In this document: positions 1-9,277 of the stretch, piece after piece
How positions within the stretch are numbered: the stretch's first letter is position 1
Layout: each line of letters opens with the position of its first letter
Assembly: GCF_000217915.1 (NCBI RefSeq)
Contig: NZ_AFOZ01000024.1
Coordinates: 1 to 55,266 of the forward strand
DNA length: 55,266 nt
DNA from: Shewanella sp. HN-41
GTDB taxonomy: Bacteria; Pseudomonadota; Gammaproteobacteria; Enterobacterales; Shewanellaceae
Reading direction: 5' to 3'
Translations under genes and position numbers: made by a program
Notes under the pieces: generated by a model
What the model was told of the DNA's origin: nothing
Database searches by the model: none
The model's input: the letters and a program-made list of their open reading frames with translations, nothing else

Positions 1-25
1 GGCATTTTTATTGTTCCTCAAAGCG

Positions 26-649
26 CTATTTCACCCAGGGGCTTAATATCGTGGGTGGCTGGCTAAAGCGTAACGAATTCAACGAACCAAGCTCTACGGT
101 GGTTAATTTAAAACTGCTTTTGACTTGCTGTTCACGTCCATCAACACTGACGCTGATGTCTCGCTCGGGACTAAACTCAAAATTCAGCCCTGCTATTGGC
201 GCCCTAAAATAGCGCATGGGGAATCCTTGCATGGCGCCAAGCAAATTATCCATTTCTTCGACAAGTTGCTGCAACTGTGCTTTATCGTACTCTGTTAGGG
301 TCCGTTTAGCACGGACCTGCATCGCAATCGCGCAGCCCTCGGCACTATCAGCAAAATTCAGATTAACCAAGGCCCGCTGATCCTTTAACTCATCATCAAA
401 GGGGATAAATAACCGCTGAGCCGATGTATAGGTCAATGGCGTTGAAGTTTTTTCACTCGAAATAGTACCGCTTTGGATAATGCAATTTGATTGCATAGGG
501 ACACTGAACGCAACTTCAACGAGTTGATAACCGCCTTTATTAACCTGCTTTAATCTATCATAAAATCCTTTATATTCAAGGGATATTGTGGCTGAGTGTG
601 CCATAGACGTCCACAAGCACAGCCCCGCTAACAAGCATTTTTTATACAT
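26..649 (-). CDS. Secreted hypothetical protein, possibly DUF2987-like
   Basis: A 207-residue protein with a clear N-terminal signal peptide (Lys-Lys, a hydrophobic stretch LLAGLCLW, then a likely cleavage after SMAHSA), so it is probably periplasmic. It has two Cys residues in the mature part and no catalytic motif that I recognise. It resembles the DUF2987 type of Shewanella periplasmic proteins, but I hold that loosely. An in-frame TTG at 652 precedes the ATG at 649; I chose the ATG. It overlaps the 3' end of the upstream Bax-type gene by 8 bases, so the two are probably translationally coupled in one transcript. Confidence 0.75.
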   Translation of the reverse strand: MYKKCLLAGLCLWTSMAHSATISLEYKGFYDRLKQVNKGGYQLVEVAFSVPMQSNCIIQSGTISSEKTSTPLTYTSAQRLFIPFDDELKDQRALVNLNFADSAEGCAIAMQVRAKRTLTEYDKAQLQQLVEEMDNLLGAMQGFPMRYFRAPIAGLNFEFSPERDISVSVDGREQQVKSSFKLTTVELGSLNSLRFSQPPTILSPWVK

Positions 650-1511
650 CAAGCTTCACCAAGTATTTTTCATTGTGACGTAACATATCGAGCAGTTCAT
701 CGATATAAGCCTCTTGCCTTTCAGAATAATTCACTAATCCATAAATTAATTGATCAGCGGTGGGCTCTAGCTCCTGCGAACGTAAGTCGGCACGAATAGA
801 ACGAAATAATGCATAGGCAGTATTCGCATTCAAATTGCGCATATAAGACGACACTGAGGCATCTACCGAAGGAAAGACTTTGACTTCGTGGATTTTTCCT
901 GAGCCACGGGAAGATGGCACAATGCCACAACCCTCGCTAAAGCACCATTCGCCAAAGAAATTAAAACCTTCTCGAGCGAAACGTGAACTCCCCCAACCCG
1001 ACTCATTCGCAGCCTGAATCAGCACCATAGATTCTGGCACTATATCAACACGCTTGAGCAAGCTGTTCAGTGACTTAGTATCAATATTTCGTGCGGCATA
1101 CTGATATTTATCAAAAAGTTGATTGAGCTGTGCTAGCTGTGTTTCCGATAAACTCTCACCATTCTCAATCAGCTTACCCATGTCGCTCACGAAATCACGC
1201 TCAGTCGTGATAATGGCATTTTGTTGTTGAATGATGGGTCTTAGGAAATCGAAAAAAGCTTTCTTCTTTTGAGCAATATCGTTTATAGCTGAGAAGTCAG
1301 GTACTTGAGTCACAGGATCGACTGAGTTTTCCAATTGGGCCACAATGGACACAGACTCATCAGCGGTCGGGATGAGCCAAATTCTCAGCGAAAATATTGC
1401 TAATATCACCATGGCTAACGCCAGTGTAAATGAACCTATTCTACCCGTTTTCAATAAGCCACCTTTGCTCTCAGTCTGTATTGGCAAAATAAACGCCAGA
1501 TTATATGTCAT
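642..1511 (-). CDS. bax: Bax-type glucosaminidase (GH73 family), membrane anchored
   Basis: This 289-residue protein has an N-terminal membrane segment (about residues 27-46, LALAMVILAIFSLRIW) followed by a Bax/glucosaminidase domain. The segment AANESGWGSSRFAREGFNFF carries the Glu expected to be catalytic in GH73-type N-acetylglucosaminidases, so it probably trims peptidoglycan from the periplasmic side. The frame stays open up to 1655. I prefer the ATG at 1511 because it puts the membrane anchor near the N terminus, and because a TATAAA-like element near 1665 would leave almost no leader for the longer form. The gene overlaps the next secreted-protein gene by 8 bases. Confidence 0.8.
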   Translation of the reverse strand: MTYNLAFILPIQTESKGGLLKTGRIGSFTLALAMVILAIFSLRIWLIPTADESVSIVAQLENSVDPVTQVPDFSAINDIAQKKKAFFDFLRPIIQQQNAIITTERDFVSDMGKLIENGESLSETQLAQLNQLFDKYQYAARNIDTKSLNSLLKRVDIVPESMVLIQAANESGWGSSRFAREGFNFFGEWCFSEGCGIVPSSRGSGKIHEVKVFPSVDASVSSYMRNLNANTAYALFRSIRADLRSQELEPTADQLIYGLVNYSERQEAYIDELLDMLRHNEKYLVKLDV

Positions 1512-1824
1512 ATCTCGGATTTTACGAAATCGAGTGTTCTTGAGCCGATATTGATAAACGACATCAATAAAAGCATGGCAAGTCTGTCGTGAGCCGTCAG
1601 AAAAGTGCAAACTCCCATAGGTGGAATATTTAAGTCGAATTTTTAGTGCATGCATTTGACTGAGCTTTTATACTAAGGTTCCCATAACCGACAGAACCAT
1701 TTAATGCATTTAGATGGCCATCGATTGGAACCGCCCCGCCTAAATTAGGTTTAAATAGCGCAATTTAGGTTTAGCGGATGGACAGACCAAGATTTTATCG
1801 GGTATTCAGGAAGGAGCAACCCAT

Positions 1825-2748
1825 ATGCAGCATCAGCTCTTAAATCAGTATAATCATGTTGTCGCCATAGGTGGAGGCCATGGTTTAGGCCGAGTTCTCT
1901 CATCACTCGATTTTCTAGGTAAGCGCCTCACTGGCATTGTCGCCACAACGGATAACGGTGGCTCAACTGGCAGATTAAGGGCGCAGCAGGATTGTATTGC
2001 TTGGGGCGATCTTCGTAATTGCCTATCACACCTTGCCTATCGCCCTTCTGTCGGCTCACAATTGTTTGAATATCGTTTCCAAGGTGACACTGAGTTGAGT
2101 GGCCATAATCTAGGAAACCTAATGCTGCTGGCACTCGATCAACTTTGTGTTAGACCACTCGAAGCGGTGGATCTTATTCGAAATCTGTTGAAAATAGAGA
2201 CTCGGCTTATTCCGATGTCAGAACAGCCTACTCACTTGGTCGCCCTTCAAGCATGCGGTAGCAAGGTTTTTGGTGAAGTGAATGTCGATAACATGGCTGA
2301 AGCACCTATTGCACTGTGCCTTGAACCCATGGTAGACGCCACCTTTGAAGCCTGCGAAGCCATTCGCCAAGCCGATCTGATTATCTTAGGCCCTGGTAGC
2401 TTCTTGACCAGTATCATGCCACCCCTCCTATTGCCCCGTTTTGCAAAACGTGTGGCGGCATCGAAAGCGCCGGTGATCTTTATTGATAATCTCGATGAGG
2501 AATCATCCCCCGCAGCTCAATTTAGCCTTGAACAACGCATTGCTTGGTGCCATCAGGTAATTGGAAAGCCAGTGATCACTAAGGTGCTACGTCACGGGGA
2601 GCAGGTTCGTTTAGACACCTTAGTTAACTATTTTCCACTCAAAAACAGGCATAATCCCAATCTGCATGATCAAACGGGACTAAGGGATGCACTGAGTGCT
2701 GTGCTGCGAATAAAATCGGATTTAGGCCTACAATCCCTCGCCTGTTAA
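1825..2748 (+). CDS. yvcK: YvcK/CofD-like family protein (gluconeogenesis factor type)
   Basis: A 307-residue member of the YvcK (UPF0052) family, related to the CofD fold. The family is cytoplasmic, binds UDP-sugars in Bacillus, and is needed for growth and cell shape on gluconeogenic carbon sources. Visible motifs are the glycine-rich GGGHG at residues 16-20, TTDNGGSTGRLR near 41-52, DLRNCLSHL near 62, and GPGSFLTSI further on. A strong ribosome binding site (AAGGAG at 1811-1816) sets the ATG. It is monocistronic, with a terminator shared with the convergent aminotransferase gene. The exact role in this organism is inferred from the family. Confidence 0.88.
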   Translation: MQHQLLNQYNHVVAIGGGHGLGRVLSSLDFLGKRLTGIVATTDNGGSTGRLRAQQDCIAWGDLRNCLSHLAYRPSVGSQLFEYRFQGDTELSGHNLGNLMLLALDQLCVRPLEAVDLIRNLLKIETRLIPMSEQPTHLVALQACGSKVFGEVNVDNMAEAPIALCLEPMVDATFEACEAIRQADLIILGPGSFLTSIMPPLLLPRFAKRVAASKAPVIFIDNLDEESSPAAQFSLEQRIAWCHQVIGKPVITKVLRHGEQVRLDTLVNYFPLKNRHNPNLHDQTGLRDALSAVLRIKSDLGLQSLAC

Positions 2749-2766
2749 TTGATCTTCAAAAATGTG

Positions 2767-2791
2767 AAAGGACAGCCTAGGCTGTCCTTTT
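2767..2791. terminator. Bidirectional Rho-independent terminator
   Basis: The perfect stem AAAGGACAGC/GCTGTCCTTT has a very short loop (CTAG centre) and a T run on each strand. It lies between the convergent yvcK and aminotransferase genes. Confidence 0.85.
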
Positions 2792-2821
2792 CGTTATGGC
2801 GAATATCACCATGGCGATGGC

Positions 2822-4015
2822 TTAAAGTACTTGTGCAATAGCCTTGCAGATCACTGGCATGTTGGTTTTAGTCATACCAGCAACGCTAATGCGGCCAGAT
2901 CCCACAATATAAACACCAAATTCATCCTTTAGGCGTGCAACTTGGGCTTTATTTAAGCCTGAGAAACTGAACATGCCATTTTGACGGGAAATAAAGCTAA
3001 AGTCCTGAGTCACGCCTTCGGCTTTTAAGCTGTCAACGAACAGAGTACGCATTTCTGCGATACGCTCACGCATCTCCGTCACTTCTTGTACCCACATGGC
3101 TTTCAATGTCGCATCACCCAGGATGGTGCTAACGATCAAGGCACCGTGGGCAGGTGGATTTGAATAATTTGCGCGAATGGTGCGTTTGACTTGACTAAAT
3201 GCGCGTATGGCTGCATCGGTGTCCTCGGCAACCACAGTCACGGCACCGATACGTTCATTGTACAAACCAAAATTTTTAGAGAATGAGTTCGCCACTAATA
3301 GTTCAGGCACTTTAGCTGCGACTAAGCGTAAACCCGCAGCATCCTCTTCAATTCCACTACCAAAACCTTGATATGCAAAATCAAATAATGGGACCAGTTT
3401 TTTATCGGCAAAAAGCTGGGCAACGCTATCCCACTGCGCCAAGGTTAAATCGATACCGGTTGGATTATGACAGCAACCATGCAGCAGAATGATATCGCCC
3501 ACTTCGGCATCGGCAAGATCCGTCATCATGGCATCAAAATCGATATCATGGGTGCTGGCATTGTAATAACCGTACTCTTTGACCGTTAATCCTGCGGTCT
3601 CAAAGATATTTTGATGGTTTGCCCAAGTGGGATTACTCACCCACACGGTACGGGATGGGGTGTTACGCAGTAAAAACTCGGCTGCGATACGTAATGCTCC
3701 CGTACCACCAGGCGCTTGGGCCGTTGCGGCACGACCCGATGTGGTCAGTGCACTGCCCGCACCAAACAGCAGTTCTTGTACTACGCGGTTATAGGCTTGT
3801 ACGCCTTCAATCCCTAAGTAGTTTTTTGTCTTCTCTTGCTCGAGCAACAGTGCCTCAGCCTTTTTAACAGACTGTAATACGGGGGTCTGTCCTGCTTCGT
3901 CCTTATAAATCCCCACTCCGAGGTTGACTTTATCTTGGCGAGGATCAGCCTTAAAAGTGTCTGTTAAGCCAAGGATGGGATCGGCGGGTGCAAGTACTAC
4001 CTGAGAGAAAATCAT
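2822..4015 (-). CDS. aspC: Aspartate/aromatic amino acid aminotransferase
   Basis: A 397-residue class I (fold type I) pyridoxal-phosphate aminotransferase, usual length for the AspC/TyrB group. The Schiff-base lysine is K247 in [24 protein letters not shown] (about 179-187) and the C-terminal GSGRISVAG with its substrate-binding Arg are both present. It transfers an amino group between aspartate or aromatic amino acids and 2-oxoglutarate; sequence alone does not separate AspC from TyrB specificity. It stands alone, and its 3' end faces yvcK across a shared terminator. Confidence 0.9.
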   Translation of the reverse strand: MIFSQVVLAPADPILGLTDTFKADPRQDKVNLGVGIYKDEAGQTPVLQSVKKAEALLLEQEKTKNYLGIEGVQAYNRVVQELLFGAGSALTTSGRAATAQAPGGTGALRIAAEFLLRNTPSRTVWVSNPTWANHQNIFETAGLTVKEYGYYNASTHDIDFDAMMTDLADAEVGDIILLHGCCHNPTGIDLTLAQWDSVAQLFADKKLVPLFDFAYQGFGSGIEEDAAGLRLVAAKVPELLVANSFSKNFGLYNERIGAVTVVAEDTDAAIRAFSQVKRTIRANYSNPPAHGALIVSTILGDATLKAMWVQEVTEMRERIAEMRTLFVDSLKAEGVTQDFSFISRQNGMFSFSGLNKAQVARLKDEFGVYIVGSGRISVAGMTKTNMPVICKAIAQVL

Positions 4016-4271
4016 GACTACTTATCCTAAATATTCGCGTGTAGGGAAATTTCGGCTTATTTATACCACTCTCTTAGGAGGGGTAATAGCTCCTTATTCC
4101 CGATCTAAATGAAATTGTTTCACTATTATGGATTTATCAAAATAATTGGCAAATAGATGAGATATCTTCGGCGTGTATGGTGAATAGTTTTATAAATGTT
4201 ATTTTTACTGCCTAGGTCACAATAGGATGACAGGAATGATCGTAGGAGAGATAAAAATAACATTGATTAAA

Positions 4272-4303
4272 GTAAAAAGGCCTAACAATTAAGTTAGGCC
4301 TTT
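4272..4303 (-). terminator. Rho-independent terminator of the tRNA operon
   Basis: An 11-bp stem AAAGGCCTAAC/GTTAGGCCTTT has a short AATTAA-type loop. On the minus strand it is followed by a T run and lies 8 bases after tRNA-Leu. Confidence 0.88.
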
Positions 4304-4310
4304 CTAATTA

Positions 4311-4397
4311 TGGTACCCGAGGCCAGACTTGAACTGGCACGCTGTTACCAGCGAGGGATTTTAAATCCCTTGTGTCTACCGATTCCACCACTCGGGC
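4311..4397 (-). tRNA. tRNA-Leu (anticodon TAA)
   Basis: Class II tRNA of 87 nt with the 3' CCA encoded. The acceptor arms are GCCCGAG/CTCGGGT, the anticodon loop is TTTAAAA (anticodon TAA), and there is a long variable arm CGCTGGTAACAGCG. It is the last gene of a Gly-Cys-Leu tRNA operon with the same order as E. coli glyW-cysT-leuZ. Confidence 0.97.
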
Positions 4398-4446
4398 AAA
4401 CTCTGTGTATTAACGACGGGAATTGTGTCATTAACACCTTAATCTA

Positions 4447-4520
4447 TGGAGGCGCGACCCGGAGTCGAACCGAGATCGACGGATTTGCAATCCGCAGCAT
4501 AGCCATTCTGCCATCGCGCC
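4447..4520 (-). tRNA. tRNA-Cys (anticodon GCA)
   Basis: A 74-nt tRNA with encoded CCA. The acceptor stem is GGCGCGA/TCGCGCC, the anticodon loop TTGCAAA, and the T loop GTTCGACTC. It is the middle gene of the tRNA operon. Confidence 0.97.
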
Positions 4521-4541
4521 AATCTACCAAGCATTAAAATT

Positions 4542-4617
4542 TGGAGCGACATATCGGGTTCGAACCGATGACCTATACCTTGGCAAGGTATCGCTCTACC
4601 AACTGAGCTAATGTCGC
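4542..4617 (-). tRNA. tRNA-Gly (anticodon GCC)
   Basis: A 76-nt tRNA with encoded CCA. The acceptor stem is GCGACAT/ATGTCGC, the D loop AGCTCAGTTGGTAGAGC and the anticodon loop TTGCCAA. It is the first gene of the operon, and a sigma70-type promoter lies about 60 bases upstream. Confidence 0.97.
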
Positions 4618-4676
4618 CTTTTATGCCTGCATTCTCAGAGAAATAATCTAGTCGCTTTCCCTGACTGCGGATTGGC

Positions 4677-4704
4677 ATTCTACCGATTTAGATCCCAGAG
4701 TCAA
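4677..4704 (-). promoter_or_regulatory. Predicted sigma70 promoter of the Gly-Cys-Leu tRNA operon
   Basis: On the minus strand a -35 TTGACT (4704-4699) and a -10 TAGAAT (4682-4677) are separated by 16 bases. The element begins 60 bases before the tRNA-Gly. Strong near-consensus boxes fit a stable-RNA operon. Confidence 0.7.
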
Positions 4705-4886
4705 TCAACAATTTTTAAAAAATGATCTTATCCGCATCGTTTGCCCAATAAACCACCATCACCCAACAAAGTTGCTGTTTCATTCATCAATTTAGGTTTT
4801 TGTAGATGATTACGCTAAATAAATAAGTGGTAGAACCTAATTGATTATTTAGTCTGTGTTAACTCACTACAAAAGAGCGCAAAACA

Positions 4887-4910
4887 AAAGCGCCCTATTG
4901 GGCGCTTTTG
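4887..4910 (-). terminator. Rho-independent terminator of gapB
   Basis: The stem AAAAGCGCCC/GGGCGCTTTT has a TATT loop. It lies just after the gapB stop on the minus strand and is followed there by GTTTTG. Confidence 0.85.
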
Positions 4911-4936
4911 GCTCGAACAGAATCTATGCAGGTAAG

Positions 4937-6370
4937 TTACGCAGGTAGAGATAGCGTCGTTAAACCTAACATGGTTTGCATTACGCCAACCACTTGGCAA
5001 CTGTAACCAAACTCATTGTCATACCACACGTAAAGAATCGCGCGCTTACCTTCAGCAATGGTTGCTTGCGAATCAACCACACCCGCGTAGCGAGAACCCA
5101 CTAAATCGCTCGATACAATCTCAGTAGAGTCGGTGTAATCGATTTGATTTTGTAGCGGTGATTGTAGCGCGATATCTTTGAGGTATTCATTCAGTTCATC
5201 TTTATTGGTTTCAGCATTCAGATTCATGCTGATAATAGCCATAGAGACGTTGGGTGTTGGTACACGAATCGCATTACCAGTTAACTTGCCTGCTAATACA
5301 GGTAACGCTTTAGCAACGGCTTTCGCTGCACCTGTTTCGGTGATCACCATATTCAATGGTGCACTGCGGCCACGGCGGTCAGCGCTGTGATAGTTATCGA
5401 TCAGGTTTTGATCGTTGGTATAAGAGTGGATAGTTTCTACGTGACCATTCTCGATACCGTACTTATCATTCACGGCTTTCAGTACAGGTGTAATGGCATT
5501 GGTGGTACAACTTGCCGCAGAAACGATAATATCTTCAGGTGTAATATCACCTTCGTTCACGCCGTAAACGATGTTCTTGATCGCGCCTTTTGCAGGAGCT
5601 GTCAGCAATACTTTGCTCGCACCAGGGCTCTTTAAGTGTAAGCCTAAGCCCGCTTCGTCTTTCCAAATACCCGTGTTATCTACAACAAGGGCATCAGTGA
5701 TGCCGTATTTGGTGTAATCCACTTCATCTGGCGAGTTTGCGTAAATGACTTGGATATATGTACCGTTAGCGATGATGGCGTTGTTTTCTTCGTCAACTTC
5801 TACGGAGCCATTGAATGGACCATGGACTGAGTCACGACGCAGTAAGCTGGCGCGTTTTTCTAAATCGCCCTTCTTACCACCACGTAAGACGATAGCACGC
5901 AGTCTTAATTTGTTGCTGCGACCAGTGCGCTCAATCAGTAATCGCGCTAATAAACGTCCGATACGACCAAAGCCATAAAGTACTACATCACGAGGAGCAA
6001 TGTCATCGGCATGGTCTACGGCATCAGCTAAGGCTTTTGCCATATAACTTTCGATTTCACTGGCATCGGTATGGTCACGCCAATAGTTAACGGCAAGCTT
6101 ACCAATATCCACTTTGCATTGTTTAACGGCGAGTTTGCTTAAGGCTTGAACGAAGGGGAAACTCTCGCGTAAACGTAATTTTTCGCCCACATGGCGACGA
6201 ACTAAACGGTGCGCTTTAATGATTTCAATAGTAGAAGCATTGAGTAACGGCTTACCATAAACCACTACTTCGACGCCCTGGTTACGGTACAACTTGCCCA
6301 ACAAAGGCTGCATCGCCTCTGCCATTTCAAAACGTTCTTGCCAACTTTGTAGGTGTTTATCAGCGCTCAT
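4937..6370 (-). CDS. gapB: Long-form glyceraldehyde-3-phosphate dehydrogenase
   Basis: A 477-residue GAPDH, about 140 residues longer than the usual 335. The extra length is an N-terminal domain of about 125 residues ahead of the NAD-binding motif YGFGRIGR (132-139). The catalytic Cys is C288 in SAASCTTNAI, and HSYTNDQNLID follows with the catalytic His region. It interconverts glyceraldehyde 3-phosphate and 1,3-bisphosphoglycerate. Long GAPDHs of this kind occur in Shewanella and Vibrio as a second isoenzyme, and a gluconeogenic role is plausible but inferred. Its leader (6371-6535) contains nested inverted repeats, and a HexR-like site lies 166 bases upstream. Confidence 0.9.
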   Translation of the reverse strand: MSADKHLQSWQERFEMAEAMQPLLGKLYRNQGVEVVVYGKPLLNASTIEIIKAHRLVRRHVGEKLRLRESFPFVQALSKLAVKQCKVDIGKLAVNYWRDHTDASEIESYMAKALADAVDHADDIAPRDVVLYGFGRIGRLLARLLIERTGRSNKLRLRAIVLRGGKKGDLEKRASLLRRDSVHGPFNGSVEVDEENNAIIANGTYIQVIYANSPDEVDYTKYGITDALVVDNTGIWKDEAGLGLHLKSPGASKVLLTAPAKGAIKNIVYGVNEGDITPEDIIVSAASCTTNAITPVLKAVNDKYGIENGHVETIHSYTNDQNLIDNYHSADRRGRSAPLNMVITETGAAKAVAKALPVLAGKLTGNAIRVPTPNVSMAIISMNLNAETNKDELNEYLKDIALQSPLQNQIDYTDSTEIVSSDLVGSRYAGVVDSQATIAEGKRAILYVWYDNEFGYSCQVVGVMQTMLGLTTLSLPA

Positions 6371-6434
6371 TTACAGATCCTTTATCTCACTTTTCAATAA
6401 AATGTACTGAAAGGTTTGAGTAACATGACGAAAA

Positions 6435-6479
6435 GACCAATAATCTTATATAGGTTTTAGGGAAAACCCTGTTTTGGTC
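6435..6479. repeat. Nested inverted repeats in the gapB leader
   Basis: An outer pair GACCAA/TTGGTC (6435-6440 and 6474-6479) encloses an inner pair GGTTTT/AAAACC (about 6453-6468). It could fold in the gapB 5' leader or be a protein site. No function is recognised. Confidence 0.4.
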
Positions 6480-6535
6480 GGCGCCATTGTAATGAAAAGC
6501 GTGCTTTCTTGCCAGTAAGATATTTTCCGTAAATC

Positions 6536-6550
6536 TGTAATTTTATTAGA
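6536..6550. promoter_or_regulatory. Predicted HexR operator upstream of gapB and the lipoprotein gene
   Basis: TGTAATTTTATTAGA matches the HexR palindrome TGTAAT-WWW-ATTACA at 14 of 15 positions. It lies 24 bases before the lipoprotein start and 166 bases before gapB, between the two divergent genes. Confidence 0.75.
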
Positions 6551-6573
6551 AAAAATATCATTTGGAGAGTATT

Positions 6574-7458
6574 TTGAGACGAAATCTAGTAATAATTACA
6601 TCATTTATGCTCGGGATGAGCTTTTTCGGTCTTTTAGGTTGTGATAATAGTCGAAATATCACAACGATTTGTAAAAATAATCCTGAAATTTGTGCCGATC
6701 TGCATAAAGATGGCTGGTGCATGAGGGAGAAAACCAAGCTCATTCAAAACCGCTTCGATTTAAAAGACAATCTCAATCCCACGGGAAAGCAGCTCTATCT
6801 GCAACTCACCTATCTTGAGGACTATAGCCGCTGTATCGAATTGGCCTCAGGGGTACAACATATCATCCACACCAATCGCACCGCAGACAGAGCAAGGGCA
6901 TTTAGGCTCAGTACCCAAAATTTAAGCCTGTTGCAAGAACAGACACGCGAACGGCAAGATCCCTTTATGTCCTATTATCAATGGACTCGTTTTGGTGATA
7001 CTGCGGCATTGAATCGATTGCTAGATCTAGAAAATACGGGTGAAGTTACCGATCCCTTTTTACTCGCCCAGGTGGCAACTTATTACAGCAATCGAAATGC
7101 CATTAAAGCGCAACAACTCTACCTTAAGGTTTTTGCAGAGATCCAATATGATGATTTCGACGTCAACTGGTTGCTTGGACTCGCTTCGACCTATCGTCAA
7201 ACACAGGAACTGGAAAAAACTTATATGCTGACCAAGGCTAATTTACTACTTACGCAGCAGAAGTATTCTGAGGATAAAATGCTAGCCTTGATCGGTGGCA
7301 ACAAAAGTTTGGCGGCAGAACTCGACAGCTATGCCGAGAATTTAATTGATTCGTTAAAGAATGGTAAATATCCAACTAGCACGGTGAGATATTGGCTCGA
7401 ACCACAGGCTCAAGGCACAGCCAAGCCAGCCCTTGACGCCTCGGTCGACGAAAAATAG
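6574..7458 (+). CDS. Lipoprotein of the DUF2989 type, unknown function
   Basis: A 294-residue protein with a lipoprotein signal: basic N terminus RRN, a hydrophobic core, and the lipobox GLLGC. Mature residues include a Cys-rich start (CDNSRN...CKNNPEICADLHKDGWC), then a mainly helical part that could contain TPR-like repeats. It resembles DUF2989, a family without a known function. I chose the TTG at 6574 because GGAGAG at 6564-6569 sits just before it; a TTG at 6562 is in frame but has no such site. It lies between two GAPDH genes and directly behind a HexR-like operator. Disulfides are possible from its extracytoplasmic cysteines. Confidence 0.78.
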   Translation: MRRNLVIITSFMLGMSFFGLLGCDNSRNITTICKNNPEICADLHKDGWCMREKTKLIQNRFDLKDNLNPTGKQLYLQLTYLEDYSRCIELASGVQHIIHTNRTADRARAFRLSTQNLSLLQEQTRERQDPFMSYYQWTRFGDTAALNRLLDLENTGEVTDPFLLAQVATYYSNRNAIKAQQLYLKVFAEIQYDDFDVNWLLGLASTYRQTQELEKTYMLTKANLLLTQQKYSEDKMLALIGGNKSLAAELDSYAENLIDSLKNGKYPTSTVRYWLEPQAQGTAKPALDASVDEK

Positions 7459-7616
7459 CCCAGTTTCTGAGTTGGCAAAATGTTTGCCATTTTGTAATTT
7501 TTTACCCAAAAAGACCGCTAAAAATAGTAAATTCGCGAGCGATGTAAAAAAACACCTAATTTGTTAACCAAATATAGGGGAAATTGCCGAATTAACTTGA
7601 CGATAGCTGTCAGTTT

Positions 7617-7631
7617 GGTAATTTTACTACC
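7617..7631. promoter_or_regulatory. Predicted HexR operator upstream of gapA
   Basis: GGTAATTTTACTACC lies inside the slightly longer inverted repeat TGGTA/TACCA (7616-7632). It matches the HexR consensus at 12 of 15 positions and sits 34 bases before the gapA start. Confidence 0.6.
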
Positions 7632-7664
7632 AGTTGAATTTTATAATCACCAGAGGGATATGAG

Positions 7665-8675
7665 ATGACTATCCGTGTAGCAATAAATGGCTATGGCCGT
7701 ATCGGTAGAAACGTATTACGCGCCTTATATGAAAGCGAAAAAGCGTATCCAATTAAGATTGTCGCTATTAACGATTTAGGTGACGCTTCCATCAACGCTC
7801 ACCTGACAAAATACGATTCTGTTCATGGTCGTTTCAATGCCAAAGTTGATCATGATGCCGAAGCCATTTATGTCAATGGCGATAAGATCCTGACTTTCCA
7901 AGAACGTGATCCTGCAAAATTGCCTTGGGGCGAGCTGCAGGTTGATGTGGTTTTCGAATGTACGGGTATCTTCACCTCTAAAGAAACTGTCCAACCCCAT
8001 TTAACCGCTGGCGCGAAGAAAGTGATTATTTCTGCTCCAGGTAAAAATGTGGATGCCACCGTAGTTTACGGTGTGAACAACAATGTACTGACTTCAGACA
8101 TGACTGTGATTTCAAATGCGTCATGTACCACTAACTGTTTAGCGCCTTTTGCTAAGCCGTTAAATGACGAGATTGGTATCGAATCAGGTTTGATGACTAC
8201 CATTCACGCCTATACCAACGATCAACGTTTATCAGACGTGTACCACACAGATTTACGCCGTGCCCGTGCTGCGGCGCTGTCGATGATCCCAACGAAAACG
8301 GGCGCAGCTGCTGCCGTAGGTTTGGTTGTACCTGAATTACAAGGTAAATTCGACGGTTTAGCGGTACGTGTACCTACAGTTAACGTGTCTTTAGTGGATT
8401 TATCATTCATCGCTTCCCGTGATACTACGGTTGAAGAAGTGAATGCCATTATCGAACGTGCTGCCAGCGTTGCACCATTGAGCGAAGTATTAGCGGTCAA
8501 CAAAGAGCCATTAGTGTCTATCGACTTTAACCACAATGCGTTTTCGTCAAACTTTGACGCCACGCAAACCCGTGTAAATGGTCGTTTAGTCAAAGTGATG
8601 TCTTGGTATGATAACGAGTGGGGATTCAGTAACCGTATGTTAGATAACGCGGTTGCCCTGATGAATGCGAAGTAA
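7665..8675 (+). CDS. gapA: Glyceraldehyde-3-phosphate dehydrogenase, type I
   Basis: A 336-residue normal-length NAD-dependent GAPDH. GYGRIGR at 9-15 forms the NAD fold, C154 in [12 protein letters not shown] is catalytic, HAYTNDQ follows, and the C-terminal WYDNEWGFS is intact. It oxidises glyceraldehyde 3-phosphate to 1,3-bisphosphoglycerate. [12 protein letters not shown] matches GapA better than erythrose-4-phosphate dehydrogenase. A GAGGG ribosome binding site precedes the ATG. It is the second GAPDH in 4 kb, separated from the divergent long form only by the lipoprotein gene, and has its own HexR-like site. Confidence 0.93.
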   Translation: MTIRVAINGYGRIGRNVLRALYESEKAYPIKIVAINDLGDASINAHLTKYDSVHGRFNAKVDHDAEAIYVNGDKILTFQERDPAKLPWGELQVDVVFECTGIFTSKETVQPHLTAGAKKVIISAPGKNVDATVVYGVNNNVLTSDMTVISNASCTTNCLAPFAKPLNDEIGIESGLMTTIHAYTNDQRLSDVYHTDLRRARAAALSMIPTKTGAAAAVGLVVPELQGKFDGLAVRVPTVNVSLVDLSFIASRDTTVEEVNAIIERAASVAPLSEVLAVNKEPLVSIDFNHNAFSSNFDATQTRVNGRLVKVMSWYDNEWGFSNRMLDNAVALMNAK

Positions 8676-8689
8676 TCTTATCGCGGTAT

Positions 8690-8718
8690 AAAAAAGCCCC
8701 ATAATTGGGGCTTTTTTA
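8690..8718. terminator. Bidirectional terminator between gapA and sodC
   Basis: The stem AAAAAAGCCCC/GGGGCTTTTTT has an ATAATT-type loop and T tracts on both strands. Confidence 0.88.
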
Positions 8719-8764
8719 TTGCTTTAATGACCAAGTCCGTAAGACTTACGAGTATTGCTAAGGA

Positions 8765-9277
8765 TCAATTTATTATCCCGCAAGCGACCCGCGCACCACC
8801 ACCGCCTAAGGCTGCAGGATGATCAGAATGATTATCTCCACCTGCATGGATCATTATCGCGTGGCCTTTTAGATCGCTCATTTTCAGCCGTGGAGCCAAG
8901 ACCGCTTGAGTGGCAGAACCATTTGCATCGACATAAAGCGCGGGAAGATCACCAAGGTGCCCTTCCCCCCACGGCGTACCATGGGCATTAGTTGAAGCGG
9001 GATCATAATGGCCGCCTGCAGCACCCGCTGCCACCATTTTTCCGTCTTTTTCCTTCGGATCGCAACTCGCGTTTTGATGGACATGAAACCCATGTAATCC
9101 AGACATCAAACCATTCAAGGATGGGGTAAATACCACCCCATATTTAGATTCTGAAATAGTCACTTGACCGACACTTTCACCAACGCCTTTTTCACTAACA
9201 AGATTCATTGGCACGCTAACGTCAGCAAATGCACTGGCCGTTGACATTGAGGCAAGCAATAACACGATTTTTTTCAT
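8765..9277 (-). CDS. sodC: Periplasmic Cu/Zn superoxide dismutase
   Basis: A 170-residue protein with a signal peptide ([17 protein letters not shown]) that sends it to the periplasm, where it removes superoxide. Metal ligands are visible in [23 protein letters not shown] and [10 protein letters not shown]. The conserved disulfide pairs the Cys in NASCD with that in GARVACGI near the C terminus. An in-frame ATG at 9289 exists, but GAGAAGGG sits directly before the ATG at 9277. It is monocistronic. Confidence 0.93.
   Translation of the reverse strand: MKKIVLLLASMSTASAFADVSVPMNLVSEKGVGESVGQVTISESKYGVVFTPSLNGLMSGLHGFHVHQNASCDPKEKDGKMVAAGAAGGHYDPASTNAHGTPWGEGHLGDLPALYVDANGSATQAVLAPRLKMSDLKGHAIMIHAGGDNHSDHPAALGGGGARVACGIIN

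Larger units (their letters stand above)
4618..4936. other. Intergenic region between gapB and the tRNA operon
   Basis: It holds the tRNA promoter at its left side and the gapB terminator at its right side. The AT-rich middle (about 4710-4860) shows no open reading frame or repeat that I can support. Confidence 0.6.

Noticed and set aside
4310..4678. Short frames on both strands across the Gly-Cys-Leu tRNA genes
   Set aside because: They consist of tRNA sequence and its complement, without ribosome binding sites.
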